Positions 1 through 5,017 of a stretch of DNA of 5,922 nucleotides are shown one piece after another (the first letter of the stretch is position 1; each line of letters opens with the position of its first letter). A program made the position numbers and the translations under genes. The stretch comes from Solirubrobacterales bacterium (GTDB lineage Bacteria; Actinomycetota; Thermoleophilia; Solirubrobacterales; Solirubrobacteraceae). The notes beneath the pieces are model-generated. The model ran no database searches and was not told the DNA's origin. It was given only the letters and a program-made list of their open reading frames with translations. Where the stretch lies: assembly GCA_013695395.1 (NCBI GenBank), contig JACDAP010000217.1, forward strand, positions 1 to 5,922. Reading direction: 5' to 3'.

Positions 1-1152
1 CTGCGGAACGTGTCGCTCTCCACCGCTGGGCTCTACCCGGTCGCCTCGATCGCCGCGGCGGCGACCGCGTTCGGTGCCGGCCAGGTGCTCGGCGGCTCGG
101 GATTCCTTGCGGTCTACCTGACGGGCCTCGCGATCGGCTCGACGAACTCCCCGGCCGCGCGGACGGTCCAGACGTTCCACGACGGGTTGGCCTGGGTCGC
201 GCAGATCGTCCTGTTCGTCACGCTCGGCCTGCTTGTCTTCCCCTCGCAGCTGCCCGGGGTAGCCCTCGAGAGCCTCGCGATCACCGTCCTGCTGCTCGCG
301 GTCGCCCGCCCGGTCGGGGTGGTCATCGGGACGCTCGGCTGCCGCTTCAGCGGCCGCGAGCGCGTCGCGCTGTCCTGGGCGGGGCTGCGCGGCGGCGTGC
401 CGGTGGTGCTCGCGACCTTCCCGCTCATCGAGGGGCTCGACGGGAGCCTGCTGTTCTTCAACGTGGTCTTCTTCGCGGTGCTCGTCTCGACGGTGATGCA
501 GGGCACGACCTTCGAAGTGGTCGCCGCCCGGCTCGGCGTGACCACGAACGAGGCGACGCTCCCGGCGGTCCTGACCGACCAGGAGTCGACGCGGCGGCTC
601 GGCGCGGAGGTGATCGAGTTCGGGGTGCGCGACGGGGACGCGGCGGTGGGCCGGATGGTCCGCGAGCTCCAGATGCCGCGTGCCGCCCTCTTGAACGTGA
701 TCATCCGCGGCGAGGAGGCGATCCCGCCCCGCGGCTCGACCCGCGTGATGGAGGGCGACCGGCTGCACGTGCTCGTCCGCCAGGAGGTCGCCGTCGAGTT
801 CAGGGCGCTCCTGGAGCGGTGGCGCAGCGGGCCGCTCGAGGTCGCCGAGCGCCCGCGCCCGCGGCGCACCTCGCTGATCTTCTCCGAGCGCCCGTGGAAG
901 GAGGCCGACGGCGACGCCTCCAACCCGCAGGCCGTGGGGCCCGTCCTCGTCGTGGATCGGCTGCGCACCCGGCGCGACAAGCCGGGCTCGGTCGTGGTGC
1001 TGGAGGACGGGCGCTACGCGTTCGTGGGCACGAGTGTCGCGGCCGGCTCGGCCTTCGCGGTGCAGCGGGCGGCGCGCCGGCGCCTGGGCCGGGCGACCGA
1101 CGCAGCGGAGATCTCGTGGTGGCGCGAGGTGATCGGGGCGCTCGCGACATGA
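1..1152 (+). CDS. Potassium/proton antiporter (CvrA/NhaP2-like), C-terminal part, 5' truncated
   Basis: This is an inner-membrane CPA1 antiporter that exchanges K+ (or Na+) for protons, in K+ and volume homeostasis. The frame is open from base 1, so the gene starts upstream; the GTG at base 10 is an internal codon, not a start. Counting from that GTG, about six hydrophobic segments lie near residues 5-25, 29-44, 61-78, 88-108, 120-140 and 147-165. The segment with SWAGLRGGVPVVLATFPL (122-139) is the conserved late CPA1 helix. An RCK_C/TrkA-C-like regulatory domain follows (about 196-268, with ending EGDRLHVLV), then a C-terminal domain (about 285-380) with the FSERPW and LEDGRYAFVG signatures common in NhaP2-type proteins. 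The family is usually about 500-580 residues, so roughly 150-200 N-terminal residues are missing. The stop overlaps the next gene's start (ATGA), which suggests cotranscription. Family is sure; the ion preference is inferred. Confidence 0.9.
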   Translation: MRNVSLSTAGLYPVASIAAAATAFGAGQVLGGSGFLAVYLTGLAIGSTNSPAARTVQTFHDGLAWVAQIVLFVTLGLLVFPSQLPGVALESLAITVLLLAVARPVGVVIGTLGCRFSGRERVALSWAGLRGGVPVVLATFPLIEGLDGSLLFFNVVFFAVLVSTVMQGTTFEVVAARLGVTTNEATLPAVLTDQESTRRLGAEVIEFGVRDGDAAVGRMVRELQMPRAALLNVIIRGEEAIPPRGSTRVMEGDRLHVLVRQEVAVEFRALLERWRSGPLEVAERPRPRRTSLIFSERPWKEADGDASNPQAVGPVLVVDRLRTRRDKPGSVVVLEDGRYAFVGTSVAAGSAFAVQRAARRRLGRATDAAEISWWREVIGALAT

Positions 1153-1712
1153 GCGCGGATCCGGAAGGCGACGAGCTGCAACGTCGGCCTGCGCCGGCGG
1201 GGGCCCCGCCGCACGCCGCCCGCCACCGGGTGCTTCGCGGTGCGCGGGTCATCCTGCGCCCGCCCAGGCCGACCGACTCGGAGGAGCTGCGCCGTATCCA
1301 TGCCGCGCCCGAGGTGGCGCACTGGTGGGGCCCGCCCGGTGCCGCGTTCCCGTTCGAGGACGAGCCGGAGACCACCGTCTGGGTCATCGAGCACGAAGAA
1401 GCGGTCGCCGGGCTCATCCAGGCGTTCGAGGAGCCCGAGCCGGACGCCCGCCACGCGGGCATCGACCTCTTCCTCGACCCCGCGATGCACCGGCGCGGGC
1501 TCGGCACCGACGCCCTGCGCACGCTCATGCGCGAGCTCGTCGAGGTCCGCGGCCATCATCGCCTCACGATCGATCCCGAGGTCGACAACCACGCCGCGAT
1601 CGCCTGCTACCAGGGGGTCGGGTTCCGGCGGATCGGCGTGATGCGGCGCTGCTGGCGCCACCCCGAGCGCGGCTGGCGGGACGGGCTGCTGATGGAGTGG
1701 GTGGCGGCGTGA
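1149..1712 (+). CDS. GNAT N-acetyltransferase, AAC(6')-I-like
   Basis: This 187-residue cytoplasmic protein transfers acetyl from acetyl-CoA to an amine. The GNAT fold starts near residue 28 (RVILRPPRPTDSEELRRIH), has an HWWG motif at 58-61, and has the acetyl-CoA loop in DPAMHRRGLGTDALRTLM (110-127). The C-terminal DNHAAIACYQGVGFRRIG (146-163) is the usual motif B, with the tyrosine near the thiol site. HWWG plus this pattern resembles aminoglycoside 6'-N-acetyltransferases such as AAC(6')-Ib, and many environmental relatives annotated that way. Whether it acts on an aminoglycoside, a polyamine or a protein cannot be told from sequence. ATG 1149 is chosen because it overlaps the antiporter stop as ATGA, allowing translational coupling. 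The first 27 residues are low complexity (Ala/Pro/Arg), so a GTG at 1230, right at the fold's edge, is a realistic alternative. Family sure, substrate unknown. Confidence 0.85.
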   Translation: MSADPEGDELQRRPAPAGAPPHAARHRVLRGARVILRPPRPTDSEELRRIHAAPEVAHWWGPPGAAFPFEDEPETTVWVIEHEEAVAGLIQAFEEPEPDARHAGIDLFLDPAMHRRGLGTDALRTLMRELVEVRGHHRLTIDPEVDNHAAIACYQGVGFRRIGVMRRCWRHPERGWRDGLLMEWVAA

Positions 1713-1750
1713 GGTGGTCCGCGACCGGCCCGTCGACCCCTGTCGAGGTT

Positions 1751-1797
1751 GGTGAGAGCGGATCCGCGCCCGAAGGGTGGACGCCCATCCGCTCTCA
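1751..1797. repeat. Palindromic repeat, copy 1
   Basis: This is the first of two related 47-bp units lying in the gap between two convergent GNAT genes. It has perfect 11-bp inverted arms, TGAGAGCGGAT at 1753-1763 and ATCCGCTCTCA at 1787-1797. The intervening sequence can fold further (GCG with CGC, and CCC-GAA-GGG), so the whole unit makes a long imperfect hairpin on either strand. No T-tract follows, so it is not a classical intrinsic terminator, although a hairpin here could stop or protect both convergent transcripts. It resembles an extragenic palindromic (REP-like) element; family membership is an inference. Confidence 0.75.
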
Positions 1798-1810
1798 GCG
1801 TCTGCCGCGT

Positions 1811-1857
1811 GGTGAGCGCGGATACGCGCCCACCTGTCGGGTGCTCATCCGCTCTCA
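1811..1857. repeat. Palindromic repeat, copy 2
   Basis: This is the second unit, exactly 60 bp after copy 1 and identical to it at 36 of 47 positions. The arms TGAGCGCGGAT (1813-1823) and ATCCGCTCTCA (1847-1857) pair with one mismatch. Most differences from copy 1 fall in the centre, which nevertheless stays self-complementary (GCGCCC at 1826-1831 against GGGTGC at 1839-1844 with one G:U pair, or CACC/GGTG). Conserved arms with a variable but pairable centre suggest that folding, not coding, is what is maintained. Confidence 0.75.
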
Positions 1858-1882
1858 AGGCCGAGCGGCGCCCGGCGACGGG

Positions 1883-2380
1883 TCAGCCGCTGCGCACCAT
1901 CGCCACCCGCGGCGCGTCGGTGGGGAGCCCGCGCGCCTCGGCGGCGATCACCGAGCGCAGTTCGGGACCGGGAACAGGGAGCACCGTGAAGCCGAGCCGC
2001 GTGCAGTAGGGGGCGTTCCACGGCACGTCGCGGAACGTCGTCAGGGACAGCCCGGCCAGCCCCTCACGCCGGGCCCAGTTCTCCACGTGGTCGATCAGCG
2101 CCGCACCGTGGCGGTGGCCGCGGTGCGCCGGGTCGACCGAGACCTGCTCCACGTGGGCGCGTTCGTCGAGCACCAGCACGACGAGATAGCCGACCGGGCG
2201 GTCGCGAGCGTCGCAGGCCACCCAGGCCCGGCCGCCGACCCGGAAAGCCTCGAGGTGCACGAGCGGCGGCGGCTCCTCGGCGGCGACCTCCGGGAGCCCG
2301 ACCGCGGTGAACGCGGTCCCCGCGGCGGCCTCGATCCGGCGCAGCGCCGGGATCTCACTGGCGGTCGGCGGACGGATCAC
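1883..2380 (-). CDS. GNAT family N-acetyltransferase
   Basis: This 165-residue single-domain GNAT acetylates an amine using acetyl-CoA in the cytoplasm. It has the usual N-terminal IRPPTASEIPALRRIE (2-17), a central AWVACD...RPVGYLVV strand pair (52-68), motif A HVEQVSVDPAHRGHRHGAAL (76-95) and a C-terminal LSLTTFRDVPWNAPYCTRLG (111-130). The last is typical of a large uncharacterised subfamily whose members carry TTF(R/E)DVPWNAPYY. Here the second Tyr of that run is Cys126, and the first P-loop glycine of R-x-x-G-x-G is Arg90, so the CoA loop is slightly atypical. The start is a GTG at 2380; an ATG 11 nt further upstream is out of frame. No clear Shine-Dalgarno precedes it beyond a GTGGG run. 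It is convergent with the first GNAT and divergent from the dehydrogenase gene, so it is probably a single-gene unit. Substrate unknown. Confidence 0.87.
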   Translation of the reverse strand: MIRPPTASEIPALRRIEAAAGTAFTAVGLPEVAAEEPPPLVHLEAFRVGGRAWVACDARDRPVGYLVVLVLDERAHVEQVSVDPAHRGHRHGAALIDHVENWARREGLAGLSLTTFRDVPWNAPYCTRLGFTVLPVPGPELRSVIAAEARGLPTDAPRVAMVRSG

Positions 2381-2418
2381 CCCACGAGCATCGCAAGGCT
2401 GCTCTTAGGTCGCCGCTC

Positions 2419-2424
2419 TAGCGT
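2419..2424 (+). promoter_or_regulatory. Putative -10 box of a leaderless promoter (dehydrogenase gene)
   Basis: The hexamer TAGCGT fits the actinobacterial TANNNT -10 pattern. It ends 7 nt before the ATG at 2432, so transcription would begin at or next to the start codon. No Shine-Dalgarno is visible and no good -35 (TTGAC-like) is seen at the usual distance. The lipase gene has a box of the same pattern at the same 7-nt distance, which strengthens the call. Confidence 0.45.
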
Positions 2425-2431
2425 GCGACGG

Positions 2432-3529
2432 ATGCTCCGCCGCGCTGCCCTCCTGTCCCTGACGCTGCTGGCGGGAGGCCTGGCCGCCTGCGGGAGCGAG
2501 GAGTCGGCCGCGCCGCCCACCCCGACGGCCGAGGCACCGGCAGGGCCCGGGACGACCGACCAGGCGGCCGGCCAGGACGAGGTGCTCGTCACCGGCCTCG
2601 AGGTCCCGTGGGGGCTCGCCTTCCTCCCCGACGGCGACGCGCTCGTCTCCGAGCGGACGACCGGCAAGATCCTCCGGATCAGCGCCGACGGCCGTGAGGA
2701 GGAGATCATGACCGTCCCGGACGTCGCCACCGGGCAGGGCGAGGGCGGGCTGCTCGGCCTCGCCGTCTCGCCGACCTACGACCAGGACAACCTCGTCTAC
2801 GCCTACTTCACCTCGGCGGGCGCCGGCGACAACCGGGTGGTCCGCTTCGAGCTCGGCGGCGAGCCCGAGGTGGTGCTCGACGGCATCGACGCCGCGGGCA
2901 TCCACAACGGCGGCCGGATCGCTTTCGGACCGGACGAGAAGCTCTACGTGAGCACCGGGGACGCCGGCGACACCGGGAGCGCCCAGGACCGGGAGAGCCT
3001 GAACGGGAAGATCCTGCGCGTCGAGCCCGACGGCTCGGTCCCTGCGGACAACCCGTTCCCCGGCTCCCTGGTCTACTCGCTCGGCCACCGCAACGTGCAA
3101 GGCCTCGCCTGGGACTCGGGCGGCCGGCTCTGGGCGCCCGAGTTCGGGCAGAACACCTTCGACGAGGTCAACCTGATCGAGGCCGGGAAGAACTACGGCT
3201 GGCCGGAGGTGGAGGGCCCGGGCGACGGCGGTGGCCGGTTCGTCGCTCCGAAGGTCACCTGGGAGACGTCGGAGTCCTCGCCGAGCGGCGCGGCGATCAT
3301 CGGCTCCGACCTCTACGTCGGCGCGCTCGCGGGCCGGCGGCTCTGGCGGATCCCGCTCGACGGCACCCGCACGGGCGCGCCGGAGAAGCTCCTCGACGGC
3401 ACCTACGGTCGGCTGCGCTCCCCGGCGGCAGCGCCTGACGGCTCGCTCTGGGTGACGACCTCCAACCGCGACGGACGCGGAGATCCGGTCGAGGAGGACG
3501 ACCGGATCGTCCGGCTCTCGGTCGGCTGA
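2432..3529 (+). CDS. PQQ-dependent aldose sugar dehydrogenase, lipoprotein (soluble GDH/YliI-like)
   Basis: This 365-residue exported enzyme of the six-bladed beta-propeller GDH/sorbosone dehydrogenase family oxidises aldose sugars to lactones with the quinone cofactor PQQ. A lipoprotein signal peptide is clear: positive MLRR, hydrophobic core, and lipobox LAAC with Cys20. A Pro/Ala/Thr-rich linker (about 21-48) precedes the propeller. Expected active-site residues are present by analogy with Acinetobacter sGDH: the base His158 (GIHNGGRIAFG), Asp177 (LYVSTGDAGD), and Arg220 (SLGHRNVQGLAW). Other family signatures are GQGEGGLLGLAVSP (101-114), LNGKILRV (190-197), DEVNLIEAGKNYGWPEVEG (244-262) and SPSGAAIIGSDLYVGAL (283-299). 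Length is normal for the family. ATG 2432 is chosen because it begins the signal peptide 7 nt after a TANNNT box; a GTG at 2423 would add three residues. No PQQ biosynthesis gene is in the window. Real sugar substrate and electron acceptor are unknown. Confidence 0.9.
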   Translation: MLRRAALLSLTLLAGGLAACGSEESAAPPTPTAEAPAGPGTTDQAAGQDEVLVTGLEVPWGLAFLPDGDALVSERTTGKILRISADGREEEIMTVPDVATGQGEGGLLGLAVSPTYDQDNLVYAYFTSAGAGDNRVVRFELGGEPEVVLDGIDAAGIHNGGRIAFGPDEKLYVSTGDAGDTGSAQDRESLNGKILRVEPDGSVPADNPFPGSLVYSLGHRNVQGLAWDSGGRLWAPEFGQNTFDEVNLIEAGKNYGWPEVEGPGDGGGRFVAPKVTWETSESSPSGAAIIGSDLYVGALAGRRLWRIPLDGTRTGAPEKLLDGTYGRLRSPAAAPDGSLWVTTSNRDGRGDPVEEDDRIVRLSVG

Positions 3530-3542
3530 GCGCTCTCCGCCA

Positions 3543-3556
3543 CCACGACCTCGTGG
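3543..3556. other. Short inverted repeat after the dehydrogenase stop
   Basis: CCACG-ACCT-CGTGG is a perfect 5-bp stem with a 4-nt loop (the loop ends can also pair), 13 nt after the dehydrogenase stop codon. It lacks a T-tract. It could be a weak transcription-end structure, but in sequence this GC-rich a stem this short may arise by chance. Confidence 0.25.
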
Positions 3557-3634
3557 GGGACGGCCCGGCCGTCGAGGGTGAGCTGCAGCTCGCTGCCCGG
3601 CCCGACGAGGGCGAGCTGCGTGCAAGCGGGGGTC

Positions 3635-3668
3635 CGTCCCATCCCGCACAGCTTCGCAGGATGGGACG
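3635..3668. terminator. Perfect 10-bp inverted repeat, possible bidirectional terminator
   Basis: CGTCCCATCC at 3635-3644 pairs perfectly with GGATGGGACG at 3659-3668, leaving a 14-nt loop. It sits in the 169-bp gap between the dehydrogenase (+) and lipase (-), which converge on it, 30 nt past the lipase stop. A symmetric hairpin serving both transcripts is the natural reading. Neither strand shows a U-tract after the stem, so termination would need to be non-canonical. A protein-binding palindrome is the alternative. The remainder of the gap, 3530-3634, shows no convincing gene. Confidence 0.5.
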
Positions 3669-3698
3669 AAATCCCTGCTCAGAGACGAATCCCGGCGG

Positions 3699-4877
3699 CT
3701 ACCTCAGGCGCTTTGCGATCCAGCTCGTCGAGGCCTTTGCGCCGTCGATGACGATCGCACCGTGGTCCACCCCGTCCCGCTCGACGAAGTCGATCGTCGC
3801 CTTCCGGCCCCGGAGCGCTGTCACGAGGTCCTTCGTGAACGACGGGAAGACCGTGGTGTCCATAAGCCCCTGCTCCACGCGGAGCGGCGTCTTGATCTTG
3901 AGCGTCTCGGGGTCGTTCTCGTTGAGCGCCTTGAGCACCGGCGCGAGGTCGGCGTCGGGGCGCAGGAGGTCGGCTGGGGCCAGGCCGCCGAACGAGCTCG
4001 TCCCGAGCAGGTCCGGCAGGCAACGCGTGGCCACCTGCGGGTAGAGCGCCCGGGCCCGGTCGGTGAGCTTGCCCGCGACGTCGAGCGCCGGTCGCTGCAC
4101 CTCCACCCCGGCGAGGATCGAGGCGGCCAGGCCGGTCAGCCCGCTCGGGTCCTTCAGCGCCGATATGAGCGCGCCCTGCTTGCCGGTGTGCGAGGCGGGC
4201 GCGAAGGCCACGGTGCCTTTGACGCGCAGGTCGCGGGTGTATGACGGCGCGAGTGCCGCCGCCCACAGCGCGGCGTGGCCGCCCTGGGAGTGCCCGGCGA
4301 GGATCACGCGACGCGTCGAGAGGCGCCGGTCGCGCTGGCGGGCGGCCCGCACGACATCCAGCACCGCCCGACCCTCCGAGGTCCCCACGAGGTACGGGTG
4401 CACACCGGCCGTGCCGAGTCCCTCATAGTCGGTTCGCACCACGGCCCAGCCCCGCTTCAGCCAGCTCGTCAGCGTCGGGTAGACGTATGCGGTCAGCGGC
4501 GAGCTGCCGTCACGGGTCGGCGCGCACTGGTCGGCCAGGCCGGTTGTCCCGTGGGCGTAGGAGATGACCGGCCAGCCGCCGCGCGGGGCCTTGCCCTTCG
4601 GAATCGAGAGCGCCCCGGAGATCGCTACGGGCTTCCCGTCCACGCCGGTGCCCCTGTAGAGCAGGAGGTCGGTGCGGCGGGCGCCGGGCAACGCGGCGGC
4701 GCCCGTGAGCCGGCGGGCTCGGAGCAGGTCGCCGTGGCGTTTGCCGCCGAGCGGCTTCGGCGTCGTGTAGAAGGCGGCGCCGGCCGGGCCGGAGGGAACG
4801 CGCTTCGCGGTGGCCGCCCCCGGGGCCAGCAGCAGCGCTATGGCGGCGAGGGCCGCGGGGAGGAGGCGGTGGGACAT
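3699..4877 (-). CDS. Secreted alpha/beta-hydrolase, secretory lipase family (PF03583-like)
   Basis: This 392-residue secreted serine hydrolase probably cleaves ester bonds of acylglycerols or related lipids outside the cell. A Sec signal peptide is evident (MSHR, hydrophobic core 5-18, likely cleavage after ATA at 22-24, mature start KRVPSG). The fold shows the oxyanion-hole motif YAHGTTG (107-113), a TDYEGLGTAG segment (149-158) typical of the family, and the nucleophile elbow GHSQGGHAALWA (195-206) with Ser197. The probable acid is Asp340 (EQGLMDTTV, 335-343), and His372 (DGVDHGAIV, 368-376) the base, so the triad is complete. The stretch 225-320 would be the lid or cap. Two cysteines in the mature chain, Cys118 and Cys286, could form a disulfide. 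The frame is open well upstream, but ATG 4877 is chosen: it begins the signal peptide and lies 7 nt after a TANNNT box. No Shine-Dalgarno is seen. Substrate not deducible. Confidence 0.88.
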   Translation of the reverse strand: MSHRLLPAALAAIALLLAPGAATAKRVPSGPAGAAFYTTPKPLGGKRHGDLLRARRLTGAAALPGARRTDLLLYRGTGVDGKPVAISGALSIPKGKAPRGGWPVISYAHGTTGLADQCAPTRDGSSPLTAYVYPTLTSWLKRGWAVVRTDYEGLGTAGVHPYLVGTSEGRAVLDVVRAARQRDRRLSTRRVILAGHSQGGHAALWAAALAPSYTRDLRVKGTVAFAPASHTGKQGALISALKDPSGLTGLAASILAGVEVQRPALDVAGKLTDRARALYPQVATRCLPDLLGTSSFGGLAPADLLRPDADLAPVLKALNENDPETLKIKTPLRVEQGLMDTTVFPSFTKDLVTALRGRKATIDFVERDGVDHGAIVIDGAKASTSWIAKRLR

Positions 4878-4884
4878 GGCGGCG

Positions 4885-4890
4885 ACGGTA
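4885..4890 (-). promoter_or_regulatory. Putative -10 box of a leaderless promoter (lipase gene)
   Basis: Read on the minus strand this is TACCGT, matching TANNNT, with exactly 7 nt between it and the ATG at 4877. The arrangement is the same as before the dehydrogenase gene and implies a transcript starting at or near the first codon. No recognisable -35 element is present. Confidence 0.45.
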
Positions 4891-4972
4891 ACGTCATCTT
4901 CACGCCCCGGAGCGCGCCATTCGTCCAGGGGGTGGCAACGAAGGTGATCGAGCTCCCGGATTTCGGTCCGTC

Positions 4973-4993
4973 TCCGCACCGGGGTCCGCACCG
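4973..4993 (+). repeat. 9-bp direct repeat in the divergent promoter region
   Basis: TCCGCACCG occurs at 4973-4981 and again at 4985-4993, a 12-bp period, within the 140-bp gap between the divergent lipase and regulator genes and just upstream of the regulator's candidate -10 box. Closely spaced direct repeats of this kind can be operator half-sites, but two 9-mers in GC-rich DNA are weak evidence. The rest of the gap (4878-5017) shows no gene. Confidence 0.3.
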
Positions 4994-5001
4994 TGCCTCG
5001 G

Positions 5002-5007
5002 TAGGCT
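5002..5007 (+). promoter_or_regulatory. Possible -10 box for the regulator gene
   Basis: TAGGCT fits TANNNT and ends 10 nt before the GTG at 5018, giving a leader of only a few nucleotides. Spacing is 3 nt longer than at the other two candidate promoters in the window, so this call is weaker and depends on the chosen GTG being the real start. Confidence 0.3.
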
Positions 5008-5017
5008 TGGCGTCGTC

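Noticed and set aside
1749..2009. Short plus-strand frame (86 codons) covering the palindromic repeats and running antisense into the second GNAT.
   Set aside because: Its coding look comes from the 60-bp repeat being a multiple of three; the rest overlaps a solid GNAT gene.
1325..2431. A long upstream extension of the dehydrogenase frame running through the first GNAT, repeats and antisense to the second GNAT.
   Set aside because: The translation before residue MLRR is arginine-rich shadow sequence; the lipoprotein signal peptide marks the true start.
3580..3591. Perfect 12-bp palindrome GAGCTGCAGCTC.
   Set aside because: It has no loop, no partner site and no promoter nearby, and GAGCTGC-type words recur in this GC-rich DNA, so it is most likely chance.
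3403..3642. A 79-codon minus-strand reading frame whose first 38 codons lie in the dehydrogenase-lipase gap and look protein-like (LQLTLDGRAVPHEVVVAE).
   Set aside because: Its second half overlaps the dehydrogenase 3' end antisense and reads as low-complexity Ser/Arg, its start sits inside a perfect inverted repeat, there is no ribosome site, and the plus strand of the same gap shows equally GC-biased third positions. A gene remnant is possible but not supportable.
2405..3649. A 414-codon open frame on the minus strand opposite the dehydrogenase.
   Set aside because: It is antisense to a gene with clear family motifs, its composition is Arg/Ala/Gly-rich without recognisable domains, and long antisense frames are expected in DNA this GC-rich.
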